Source of the DNA: Eutreptiella sp. 'Long Island Sound 2002'
Lineage: Eukaryota > Euglenozoa > Euglenophyceae > Eutreptiales > Eutreptiaceae
Reading direction: 5' to 3'
NCBI GenBank assembly: GCA_964036045.1
Contig: OZ038382.1
Span: 150,052,961 to 150,116,960, forward strand
DNA: 64,000 nt
Numbering within the stretch: the stretch's first letter is position 1; every line of letters starts with the position of its first letter. The notes under the pieces are model-generated. The model saw nothing but the letters and a program-made list of their open reading frames with translations, had not been told where the DNA came from and ran no database searches. The position numbers and the translations under genes were made by a program. Positions 41,430-50,989 of this stretch are shown here, piece by piece.

Positions 41430-44215
41430 AACCCACAGACCACACACCCCAGCCAGGAGTGGCGGCACGCAGCCAAAACCCGAGCCCGAGCACACACACC
41501 CCAGCCGCACACCCCAGCCAGGAGAGGCGGGGTACAGGAGGAGCACGCACACCAGCGCACACAGACCCCAACACCCCAGCCAGGAGTGGCGGGGCGCAGC
41601 CGAAACCCAAGCAGAAGCACACACACCCACACCGCGCACCCCAGCCAGGAGTGGCGGGGTGCAAGCAGAGCGCGCACACGAGCACAAACACAGCCCAACA
41701 CCCCAGCCAGGAGTGGCGGGGCACAGCCGAAACGGGAGCCCAAACACACACACCCACACCGCGCACCCCGGCCAAGAGTGGCAGGGTGCAAGCGAAGCGC
41801 GCACACGAGCACACACACAGCCCAACACCCCTGCCAGGAGTGGCGGGGCGCAGCCGAAACCTGAGCCCAAGCGGACACACCGAAGCCGCACACCCCAGCC
41901 AGGAGTGGTGGGGTACAAAAGGAGCACGCACACCAGCACACACACACCCCAACACCCCAGCCAGGAGTGGCGGGGCGCAGCCGAAACCCCGGCCCAAACA
42001 CACACACCCACACCGCACACCCCAGCCAGGAGTGGCGGGGTACAGGGGCGGCACGCACACGAGCACACACACAGCCCAACACCCCAGCCGGCTGGCGGGG
42101 CGCAGCCAAAATCCGAGCCCAAACACACACACCGACACCGCGCACCCCAGCCAGGAGTGGCAGGGTACAACCGGAGCGCCCACACGAGCACACACACAGC
42201 CCAACACCCCAGCCAGGAGTGGCGGGCTGCAGCCGAGACCCGAGCCCAAGCACACCCACCCACGCCGCACACCCCAGCCAGGAGTGGCGGGGTACAGGGC
42301 GAGCAGGCACCAAAAAAAAGACGCACACCCCAACACCCCAACCAGGAGTGGTGGGGTGCAGCCGAGAACCGAGCCAAAACACACCCACCCCCACCGCACA
42401 CCCCAGCCAAGAGTGGCGGGGTACAAGGGGAGCGCCCACACCAGCACACACACACAAGCAGCACCCCAGCCAGGAGTGGCGGGGCGCAGCCGAAACCCGA
42501 GCCCAAACACACACACCCACACCGCACACCCCAGCCAGGAGTGGCAGGGTACAAGCGGAGCGCGCACACGAGCACACACACAGCCCAACACCCCAGCCAG
42601 GAGTGGCGGGGCGCAGCCGAAACCCGAGCCCAAGCACACACACCCACACCGCACACCCAAGCCAGGAGTGGCGGGGTACAAGGGGAGCGCCCACACCAGC
42701 ACACACACACCCCAACACCCCAGCCAGGAGTGGCGGGGCGCAGCCGAAACCCGAGCCCGAACACACCCAACCCCACCCGAACACCCCAGCCAGGAGTGGC
42801 GGGGTACAAGGGGAGCGCCCACACCAGCACACACACACCCCAACACCCCAGCCAGGAGTGGCGGGGCGCAGCGGAAACCCATGCCAAAACACACACCCAC
42901 ACCGCACACTGCAGCCAGGAGTGGCAGGGCACAACGAAAGCGCGCAGACGAGCACACACACAGCCCAACACCCCAGCCAGGAGTGGCGGGGCGCAGCCGA
43001 AACCCGAGCCCAAGCACACACACCCCGCTGTGCACCCCGGCCAGGAGTGGCGGTGTACGGGGGGAGCAGGCACACAGACACGCACACCCCAACACCCCAG
43101 CCAGGAGTGGCGGGGTGCAGCGGAAACCCGAGCCCAAACACACACACCCCCACCGCAGACCCCAGCCAGGAGTGGCGAGGTACAAGCTGAGCGCCCACAC
43201 AAGCACACACATGCCCCAACGCCCCAGCCAGGAGTGGCGGGGCGCAGCCGAAACCCGAGCCCAAGCACACACACGCACACCGCACACCCCAGCCAGGAGA
43301 GGCGGGCAACAAGGAGAGCACCCACACAAGCACGCACACCCCAACACCCCAGCCAGGAGTGGCGGGGCGCAGCCGAAACCCGAGCCCAAACACACACACC
43401 CACACCGCACACCGCAGCCAGGAGTGGCGGGGTACAAGGGGAGCACGCACACAAATACGCACACCCCAACACCCCAGCCAGGAGTGGCGGGGCGCAGCCG
43501 AGACCCCAGCTCAAACGCACACACCCACACCGCACACCCCAGCCAGGAGTGGCGGGGTACAAGCAGAGCACGCACACCAGCACACACACACCCCAACACC
43601 CCAGCCAAGAGTGGCGGGGTACAAGCGGAGTGCGCACACAGACACACGCACACGCCAACACCCCAGCCAGGAGTGGCGGGGCGCAGCCGCAACCCGAGCC
43701 AAGGCACCCACGCCCGCACCACACACCCCAGCCAGGAGTGGCGAGGTACAAGTGGAGCGCGCCCACAAACACAAACACACCCCAACACCCCAGCCAGGAG
43801 TGGCGGGGCGCAGCCAAAACCCGAGCCCAAGCACACACATCCACGCCGCACGCCCCGGCCAGGAGGGGCGGGTTACAAGCAGAGCACGCACATAGGCACA
43901 CACAGACCCCAACACCCCAGCCAGGAGTGGCAGGGCGCAGCCGAAACCAAAACCGAAGCACACACACCCACACCGCACACCCGAGCCAGGAGTGGCGGGC
44001 TGCAAGCGGAGCGCGCACACAAGCAGTCACAAACCCCGACACCCCAGCGAGGTCTGGCGGGGCGCAGCCTAAACCCGAGCCCAAACACACACACCCACAC
44101 CGGACAGCCCAGCCAGGAGTGGCAGGGTACAAGCGGAGCGCGCACGCAAGCGCACAAACACCCCAACACCCCAGCCAGGAGTGGCGGGGCGCAGCCGAAA
44201 CCCTAACCCAACCAC
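41430..44215 (+). repeat. Minisatellite of about 64-66-bp half-units (129-bp dimers), about 21 dimers
   Basis: CCCAGCCAGGAGTGGCGGGG recurs every 62-67 bp (41448, 41511, 41573, 41640, 41702 and so on). Two half-unit types alternate: GCGCAGCCGAAACCCGAGCC and GTACAAGCGGAGCGCGCACA. The long open frames on both strands (up to 1599 codons on minus) arise from the repeat. Confidence 0.93.
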
Positions 44216-44488
44216 AACCCAGACCCAAAGACAAGCGCCATGCAACAGTACGAAGCCCAGTGTCCATAGCCCCGGCACTGAGGCAGCCCGTGCCATGCAG
44301 GTGACCCGGCCAAACGAGACCCGGAGCCCGGGGGTAAGGCTGCATCCTAAGGCCTGCGCTGCTTTGGGACTCGAGGCGGAGCGTGCGACACCAAAGCGCC
44401 TCTGAACCCCAGTACCAAGAACATGCATGCATGCCTTGGGAACGGGATACGCCAGGAAGTCCGGTGAACCCCTAGGCTTCCGCCCAAA

Positions 44489-44524
44489 GGAGGGGACGTG
44501 CGCAAGCACGTGAGCCCACCCTCC
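44489..44524 (+). promoter_or_regulatory. 3' hairpin of insertion copy 2
   Basis: Outer stem GGAGGG (44489-44494) with CCCTCC (44519-44524); inner stem ACGTGC (44496-44501), loop GCAA, GCACGT (44506-44511). GCAA is a GNRA-type tetraloop. CCGCCCAAA precedes it, as CCGCCCGAA does in copy 1. Confidence 0.65.
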
Positions 44525-44747
44525 CGGCATGACAAATGGTCACGCTGGCGGCGATCAGCCCTCCCGGTGTTGCCCAGGGCCGCTTTGTTGGGGGCCACCA
44601 GTCAGGTCTAGTGGGATGTAAGCCGCCTCCCCTCTTCACGCGCGGAACCTCTTCCTGTTCGTCACAGGGGCAACGCCAGGGGGAACCATGGGGCGCCTCT
44701 CCACGACCGAGTGCACCTACCTACGTACCTACCTTGAGGGCCCCAGT

Positions 44748-46401
44748 GCCAGGTAGTGGTCTTCTTGATTAGGTCTGTCAGGATGGCGCTGGTGTAGGTG
44801 AAATTCTTGATGTGGCGGCGGTAGAAGTTGCAAGCCCCAATGAAGCTGCGTACATCATTGAATCTTTTCTTGGGGTCTTCATGTCGTACCTCAGCATCCA
44901 TCAGGAATTCGGCCTTAGAGGCTGCTGGGGTCCACCACCCATAGCCAATGTCCAACCCCAGGTACTGCATGGTCTCCTGCATGAACTCACACTTCTCCAC
45001 CTTGAGTCTAGTGTGGTTCTCCTGGCAGACCGCAAAGAACTCGCCCAAGAGGATTAGGTGGTCCTCTTGGGTATTCATTCCCAGGCATACATCGTTGATG
45101 TGTGCTTCCATCTGGGCGCCCCTGGATATGAGTTCTTGCACCACGGGTCTTCGACGTAGAATAGATAGGATCTTGTTCATCAGCTCTTGGAAAAGAGCGG
45201 GTGCTTTGGCCACGCCAAACGGCATGACCTTCCACTTGAACACCCTCCCCTGAGGGTTGATGAAAGCAAGGAGTTCCTGGGCGTTGGGCGTCAGGTCCAC
45301 TTGCCAGAATCCACTACGCTTGTCCATCTTCGTCTTGTAATGGCAGGAGGCTATCTTCTCGAGGGTTGACTCCATATTGGGAATGGACCCTGAGTGGTTC
45401 AGCGTCTTCTCGTTGAGCTCTCCGTAGTCCACTACCAGCCGTTTGGCTGTTGACCCAGGCTTAGCCACCAAGAAGCAGGGGCTGCAGTGTCCCAGATAGT
45501 CCCCATCCTTGTACTCTAGGACCAGGCCAGCGTCGATACACTCTTGTATCTGTCGCTCTATCTCATCAGCCCCCTCTTTAGGAGCAGGGTAGGGTCTCCT
45601 TCTTATCTTATGACCCACGAACTCGGGCTTCAGCTTGAGGTCCATCTGTACCAGCTTGTCACAGGACGCTTGGGGGGGTAGTTCTCCGAATACCTCCAGG
45701 TAGGTCCTGATCAGCTTCTGTACTCTAGGGTCAAAGAGTTTGATCTTGTCCTCCATGTCCTCGTCAGAGTGTAGGTTGCTTGCTCCTTGGTGTATAGAAG
45801 CAGGGAGGTGATCCTCAACCGGCTCAGCGTCCTTGGTCGTATCCTTCAGTCCTTGATAGGCATCGAGAAGGTCTCGTTCCACAGTCTGTGGTGGTCGATG
45901 ACAACATAGGCACACTTGAGGGGGTTCGCATACGCATTCCGCTGAGAGTTCCTCCTCCCCTGGGGTCCTCACATGGGCAGCCCATACGCTCTTCATGAGC
46001 TTCACGTCCACCTCTCGTTGCCAGGTGGTAATCTTCTGTTCTAGGTCCTCCTTCAGTTGGGAGATATCTCCCATAGACCCTTGCTTCAGCGGCCAAGAGC
46101 GGCCTGTAGGCCTAGCGTAGCATAGCCTTTTTGCCACCATTCTCCTCTTGGAGTCCACGTACTCTCTCAGCCTGGACCGGGGGTCCAACTCCTCGTCCAG
46201 GGGCTCCTCTTCCCTCATGGAGAGTAGGGGTTTCAGTGGGGCGGCGTACTCGGCGCTCTCCAGTTCCTCCACCCACGTCTGCACAAGGAAGGCGTCATGC
46301 TCAGTCTCGTCATCAGAGTGTATAGAGCTGGGTAGCTCGGATAGCCCACACTCTGGGACTATATCGGGATTAGTTACACGGCAGGGGGAGTTTGGGGGCA
46401 A
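44748..46401 (-). pseudogene. Ty3-like pol, right copy: linker and reverse transcriptase
   Basis: One open frame of about 550 codons of pol (the frame leaves pol at 44748 and runs on to 44662). It has an acidic linker with CVCEPPQVCLCCHRPP, then RT with HKIRRRPYPAPKE, FLVAKPGSTAKRLVVDYGEL, MDKRSGFWQVDLTPN and VMPFGVAKAPALFQ. The catalytic YxDD is AHINDVCLG, with Asn for the first Asp, in both copies of repeat Y. The change fits GAC to AAC in a CpG context. This copy lacks the internal TAG stops of the left copy. The frame stops at the insertion in mid-RT (after TTTW), so the domain is separated from its RNase H at 36265-37010. Confidence 0.82.
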
Positions 46402-46459
46402 CTGTGTCAGACACGACGTACTCGTCTCCCCCAGGAGTAGTCTGCACGGCGTCTCGAGG

Positions 46460-46912
46460 TCATAGTTGATTTCTCAGGACGTCCAGGGTGAGGCCACTGG
46501 CCTCACGTTGAGTTTCGTCCACCATAGCAGAGTCCGGATCCTCCCAGGTCACTGGGGCTAGACTCCAATCCACCACGCTTAGCATACTACCCCATCCAGG
46601 TTTCCCGATGGGCGTCTTGCGGCCCAGAGGCACGTAGATGGCGTCATCCGGCAGCTGGATGGAGGCGAGCGTCAGCTTGTCCAATAGAGTACGCCAGTAC
46701 TCATTTCCCCCATGGGCTCCCCAATCGGGAGAGCACAGGACCATACGGGAACGTTCCAGGGCCACCTTGGTCAGGACCTTCCCCAGCTCACTGAATCTTG
46801 GATTCCAGTAGGCCATCCCGAAAGAGGGCCAGTGAAATTTATAGCAGCAATGTTTCCCCTTGCTGCAGTCGAGGTCCAAGACATGTTGCTTGTCGCTGGC
46901 GAATAGCTCCAC
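46460..46912 (-). pseudogene. Methyltransferase-like domain of pol, right copy
   Basis: Matches the left copy from ELFASDKQHV through YWNPRFSELG and PDWGAHGGNEYW. A one-base insertion near 46392 and a stop near 46460 separate it from the downstream frame. Upstream (46913-46972) there are only a few more codons before sequence changes to the GC-rich region, so protease and gag are missing. Confidence 0.55.
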
Positions 46913-46972
46913 GTTCAGGTCTTCCGGGAGTATCGCAATTCCCTCAGACCTTGGTCTCGAACATCACCCAGG

Positions 46973-47396
46973 AGCTGATAGTCCTCAGGGCACGGACTAC
47001 CGGCGCCGCGTCCGCGCCCGCCTGCTGGAGCTCCGAGACAGCCTCCGCCAGAGGTGGGACGACCTCTGGCTCCGCCGTCTCGGCCCCTGGTCACCGCCCT
47101 CCCACCTTCCACACACCTGCCACCTCTGCGGGGAATACGACACGGTGTCCTCCGCAGCGCCAACGGGCGCCAACAGGTGCACGCAGTGCTCCCAGGTGGC
47201 CGCGTGCCCCTGGCCCGAACCCCCAGCGGGCCCGCACAGGCGCACGGAAGAGGAGGCCTTGCACCGGCGCATCGGGGGAGCACACACCCCCTCACAGGAA
47301 CGCGCGGGCCCCGCGGGTGCCGCCCTCCTGTGGATCCACGAGCACCTGCGGGACCCCACGTCCGTCGCGCACCTGTGGCACGTGTTCGCGCCATGA
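46973..47396 (+). pseudogene. GC-rich ORF A with Cys cluster
   Basis: The open plus frame ends at TGA 47394-47396. It contains HTCHLCGEYDTV followed about 20 residues later by CTQC, a possible four-Cys or Cys/His zinc site, within Trp/Arg-rich helical sequence (LELRDSLRQRWDDLWLRRLG). Its start lies in or before repeat Y and is not defined. The stop overlaps the ATG of the next frame (ATGA). It resembles the ORF1-type coding blocks of the GC-rich LINE in composition, but homology is not shown. Confidence 0.4.
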
Positions 47397-48676
47397 CCCC
47401 CACCCGCCGCCGCGCTTTACAGAGCCCGCAGCATCATGCCTCGTCGACAGGGGGGCGGGCTGGAGCACACCAGAGCCTGCGCCGCCGGGCGCAGGAGACA
47501 GCCGTACGGGGCCTAGTAGCGGACGCGGTGACGGAGGCGCACGAGGCGCACGCTGCCGCCCAGCGCGACCCGACGGGCAGTGCGAGGGCTTTCCTCGGCG
47601 AGGCCGCCCTCCCGGCCATCCGCGCCCTGAACAGAGCAGGGGCCCCTACGCTGCTCCCAGCGATGCACCAGATCGTGAACGCTGCGCGGCCGGGGCTAAT
47701 CAGCCAGGAGGCGGCCCTCTACGGGCACTGGATGGAGTGGCGCACGTTTAACCCGGCCCCTGTCCATGGGAGACACCCTGCGGCTGACGGGCGCGGGATC
47801 CGCCATGTCCCTCGACAGCAGCGCCCCAGCCCTGCTGCACGCCCTCAGGGCACGCTGCCCCGGGGACACAGCCCCGTACCTGAACCAGGCGCGGGCCACA
47901 TACCCCGGAGGAGTGTCTCAGCTGGACGCGGCACTCCACCTCCTGCAACTGCCGGACGAGGACCTGGAGGTGGGCGAAGTCACAATCTTCGTGGAAGTCA
48001 CGGAGGAGACGCCCGCCCGCCCCCGCCCGACCAACCCGGTGTACGACGGCACCAGGCCGGACCCCCTGTACGCAGTCGTGTGCGAGGCGTTCCCCAGGGA
48101 GCCCGCCTGGTGCCCCGCCCTCCCGCCAGCGACGCACGCACCCAGCGGCTGGGCCAACCCGCACCTACTCCCCCCCTCTCCAGGACCAGGGGTGTCAACC
48201 ACAGAGGGCAGGTCCTCTGGCAAGGGCGCCCGGGCACCCCCCTGCTCCTCCTTGTCGTCGCGACCCGCGGCGACCCGGAGCGGGTCCTCGGGATCACCCT
48301 CACCCACCTGTACGGGGCAGCGCCCGTACCCCGCCTCCCCCTCCCGGCACCCACGGCGCGGGACGGGGTGCACACCTTCCTGCGGACACAGGAGGTCACC
48401 GCCGTTACGTGGGTCCACCTAGTGCGGCTCCCCTCGGCACCACCCGACGACCCCCAGGGGCCCAGGCCCCTGAGCCCCGCCCCAGACTGGGAGCTGTGGC
48501 GCGACGTGTGGGCCGCGTGGCTCACCCTCCTCCAAGCCCAGTGCCGATGGATGGACGCTGGCCCCCGCCCGCACGGGGATAACGCCACCGCCGGCCCCCC
48601 CTCCCTTCCCCCCCTCCCCCCTGCGGAGCACTGCAAAGCACCGCCCACGGCTCAACACAAATACACCGGGAGCTGA
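47393..48676 (+). pseudogene. GC-rich ORF B, frameshifted
   Basis: The frame opens with ATG 47393 overlapping the previous stop. The first 120 codons look coding (SARAFLGEAALPAIRALN). Between about 47766 and 48180 a different frame looks coding instead (QLDAALHLLQLPDEDLEVGE), and from about 48180 to 48676 the first phase resumes (GITLTHLYGA, DWELWRDVWAAWLTLLQ). This pattern suggests two compensating indels in one protein of roughly 430 residues. I do not recognise the family. Confidence 0.4.
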
Positions 48677-48857
48677 TGGGAGGGGCACACCTGCCGCCAC
48701 GCATGCCTACCAGGATAACAGGATGTCGGACCCCAATGGCTCCCCCAAGCGGGAGGACCGCCACCACCGCCGGTCCCGCTTCCGCTCCCCCGTCTCCCCG
48801 GGATGAGCGGGGGAGACCCTCGCGGAGCGCGAGGAGCGGCGGCTGGCGGAGGCGGCG

Positions 48858-49583
48858 GTGCCAGTCGGGCCGCCGGCCGGGCAGCCCCGGGCAGCCTCTG
48901 CCGACACCAGGCCGTCAATCCGGGGACCTACGCCGGCCAAGGAGGCCGCCCCAGCCGTCCAGGCTGCAAGCCCCGCCGCCCCGCCCCCGGAGGGGGCCCC
49001 AGGCGCACAGGGGGCCGCGACCACGGCCCCAGCAAGCCGCGCCGCGGCCGCGACCGCGGCCCCCGGCGCGCCGCCAGCGCGGAGCGAGGCCCCGGCGCGG
49101 GCCCCTGGCTCCTCACCAGGAGCCACCGCAGCTTCAGAGGAGGGCGGTGGGGGTGTGCGAGAAGCCAAAACCACAGCCCCGGCGAGCCGCGCCACCGCCC
49201 CGGCCGGCCAAGCCGCGGCCCCCAGCACACCACGGGCACGGGGGACAGACCCCCCGCGGGCGCGGGGCGCCTCGCCGGGGGCCGCCGCAGCAGCAGCAGT
49301 GGGCAGGGAGGGCGCTAAGTACCGCGCCCAGGCCAACCCCACCCACACCCACACCAGCCCCCCCAAGCCTTCCCCCCCCAAGCCCTTCCTTGCGGGGCAG
49401 ACGCGGCACGTCCGCCCCCTGGCGCCCGAGCGTTCGCTGCCCGGCGTCACGCTGCCGCAGCTGCGGCGGCAACAGGACGCCCGGCGCGTGATCCGGGAAG
49501 GGGGGGACAGCGCGCAGGCGGGGCAGGGTGCCGGCCACAGGAACGCGGAGCGGGGGGCAGGAGGCGACAGGGGGAGTGCCTAG
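48858..49583 (+). CDS. Ala/Pro-rich low-complexity frame
   Basis: A 241-codon frame rich in Ala, Pro, Gly and Arg in a region above 75 percent GC. Composition alone can keep such frames open; several other frames overlap it. I list it only because it is collinear with flanking ORFs on the same strand. No domain. Confidence 0.2.
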   Translation: MPVGPPAGQPRAASADTRPSIRGPTPAKEAAPAVQAASPAAPPPEGAPGAQGAATTAPASRAAAATAAPGAPPARSEAPARAPGSSPGATAASEEGGGGVREAKTTAPASRATAPAGQAAAPSTPRARGTDPPRARGASPGAAAAAAVGREGAKYRAQANPTHTHTSPPKPSPPKPFLAGQTRHVRPLAPERSLPGVTLPQLRRQQDARRVIREGGDSAQAGQGAGHRNAERGAGGDRGSA

Positions 49584-49979
49584 GGACAAACACAGGGGGC
49601 AGACCTGGGCGCACGCGGCAAGGAGCGAGGGCGAAAGCGCGGACAAGGTACCGAGGCCAGCGGCAGCGGAGGGGGACAGAGCACGGGCAGCGGGCGGCAC
49701 AACGCAGGACAAGGGGCCAGGAAAGGGCACGGGCACGGGAAGGGCACGCATGGGCGCGAGCAGGGCGCCAAGGCGGGCGGTCACGGAGCGCATGGAGTGG
49801 GTGGAGGCGCGGTCAGCGAGCGTTTGCGCAGCCAGGGGCATCAACACGAGCACGGAAAGGATACGGGCGGCGGCAGGGCAGGCCAGGGCACAGGTGACAG
49901 GAGGTAAGACCCGCGGCGCGGACAGGGGGACAAAGGCGCGGGGGCGGGGAAGGGACCCAATTGCAAGGGCAAGGGCGCC

Positions 49980-50774
49980 GTGGGCCCTGGGGGACAGGGA
50001 GCCGTGGGGGGAGGGCGGAGCGAAGGGAGAGGGACGGGGGGCGGGACGCCCCCACAGCCGGACGTGCAGCCGGTGCGGTGCATCCCCCCCGGCATCCAAC
50101 AAATGCCGGCGCACCACACCCACCACCACCACCACCACCACGCCCACCTCTACAACATCGACCCCGACGCCGGCGACCTCATCCCCCCCCAACCCCCCGG
50201 ACCCCAGCACCAGCCGGCCCCTGCCGCGCTGAGGGCGGAGCCGGCGCGGATGGCCGGTGCCTCGGCGGCAGGGGGGCGGGATGCGGCGCCGGCGCCGCGG
50301 GCGCTGGGGCCGCAGGGGGGGCCGGGGAGGGGGGCAGAGGGAGCCCGGCCCTGGGACCGGGACTGGGACACGGTCCCAGACCCCCTGGGGGGTGAGGCCC
50401 TCCCCCTGGTGGTGGAGGTGTACGGGTGGCTGAGCTGGGCGTTCTCAGGGACAACCAGGGGGATGAGAAACCGGCCCTTCGATGCCGTGCTCCTCCGGAG
50501 GGACGGGGGGAACCAAAAGGTGCCCTTGGGGGGGTGGGCGGCCCCGGAGGACCACGAGAGGATCCTCCGGACGGTGATTCGGGCGGCGTGGCCCGACAGG
50601 GCGCCGACGTGGCGAGCTTTCCTGGAGGGGGGGGCGGTGCTCCGCATCACGAATGCGGATGCCAACAACTGGCTCTGCCGGGCTTTGCGCAACGCCCTCA
50701 CCCACTGGCGCTACCGCCGGCGGAACCCGCTACCGCCGCAGCCCCAGCCCCCGCACAAGCGACGACGGCGGTGA
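49980..50774 (+). CDS. Unknown protein with His run and basic C-terminus
   Basis: A 264-codon frame. Residues 45-57 are almost all His (HHTHHHHHHHAH), encoded by a CAC microsatellite. Residues 130-250 form a plausible folded domain (LPLVVEVYGWLSWAFSG, PEDHERILRTVIRAAWP, NWLCRALRNALTHWRYR). The C-terminus ends in a basic KRRRR patch. It may be the last coding block of a GC-rich LINE ORF1 or a separate captured gene; neither is proven. Confidence 0.35.
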   Translation: MGPGGQGAVGGGRSEGRGTGGGTPPQPDVQPVRCIPPGIQQMPAHHTHHHHHHHAHLYNIDPDAGDLIPPQPPGPQHQPAPAALRAEPARMAGASAAGGRDAAPAPRALGPQGGPGRGAEGARPWDRDWDTVPDPLGGEALPLVVEVYGWLSWAFSGTTRGMRNRPFDAVLLRRDGGNQKVPLGGWAAPEDHERILRTVIRAAWPDRAPTWRAFLEGGAVLRITNADANNWLCRALRNALTHWRYRRRNPLPPQPQPPHKRRRR

Positions 50775-50989
50775 CGGCCGCGCCCCATCGGCCCAGGCGA
50801 TGGGCGCGGGGGGGGGGACAAGGGACAATTACGCGGGACGCCCCCCCCAGCGGAGCCGGGCCCTCCGACCCACAGCCCCCCCCACCGTACAATGCGGCAG
50901 AGGGGCGCGCCCCACCTCCAGTGGGAGGGAGGACGGGGGCACCGAGCGCGAGAGGAGGCCCACTGCCCCAGAGCCCGCTAACCGCTGAC

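Larger units (their letters stand above)
39234..44747 (+). mobile_element. Satellite-bearing T-poor insertion, copy 2 (5'-truncated)
   Basis: A 5.5-kb insertion between the copies of repeat Y. Its first bases (CAGGGACACCGACACCGAAA) match copy 1 from 22780, so about 1.3 kb of the 5' end is missing. Then follow the T-poor body with long G and A runs, a GC-rich unique stretch (40800-41430), a minisatellite of about 64-66-bp units with a different sequence from copy 1, a unique 3' part with the conserved hairpin (44489-44524) and a CCTACCTACGTACCTACC tail near 44716. 5' truncation, shared 3' end and simple tail are the signature of reverse-transcribed insertion. It encodes no recognisable enzyme. 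Confidence 0.7.
44748..46972. repeat. Long direct repeat Y, right copy (2225 bp)
   Basis: Second copy of 37010-39233. It starts right after the 3' end of the insertion and runs into the GC-rich region at 46973. The extra base is a T in GGAGTTTGGGGG near 46392. Confidence 0.9.

Noticed and set aside
39633-44432. 1599-codon minus frame and 930-1118-codon frames on both strands
   Set aside because: They are produced by the T-poor body and the 64-66-bp array. Several overlapping frames are open at once, and the translations simply follow the repeat.
20382-46972. Pure assembly artefact for repeats X and Y
   Set aside because: Not fully excluded, but the copies differ by about 2 and 3.5 percent and the inserts have consistent ends, 3' hairpins and tails. 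That would be unlikely from mis-joined haplotypes at two or three places.
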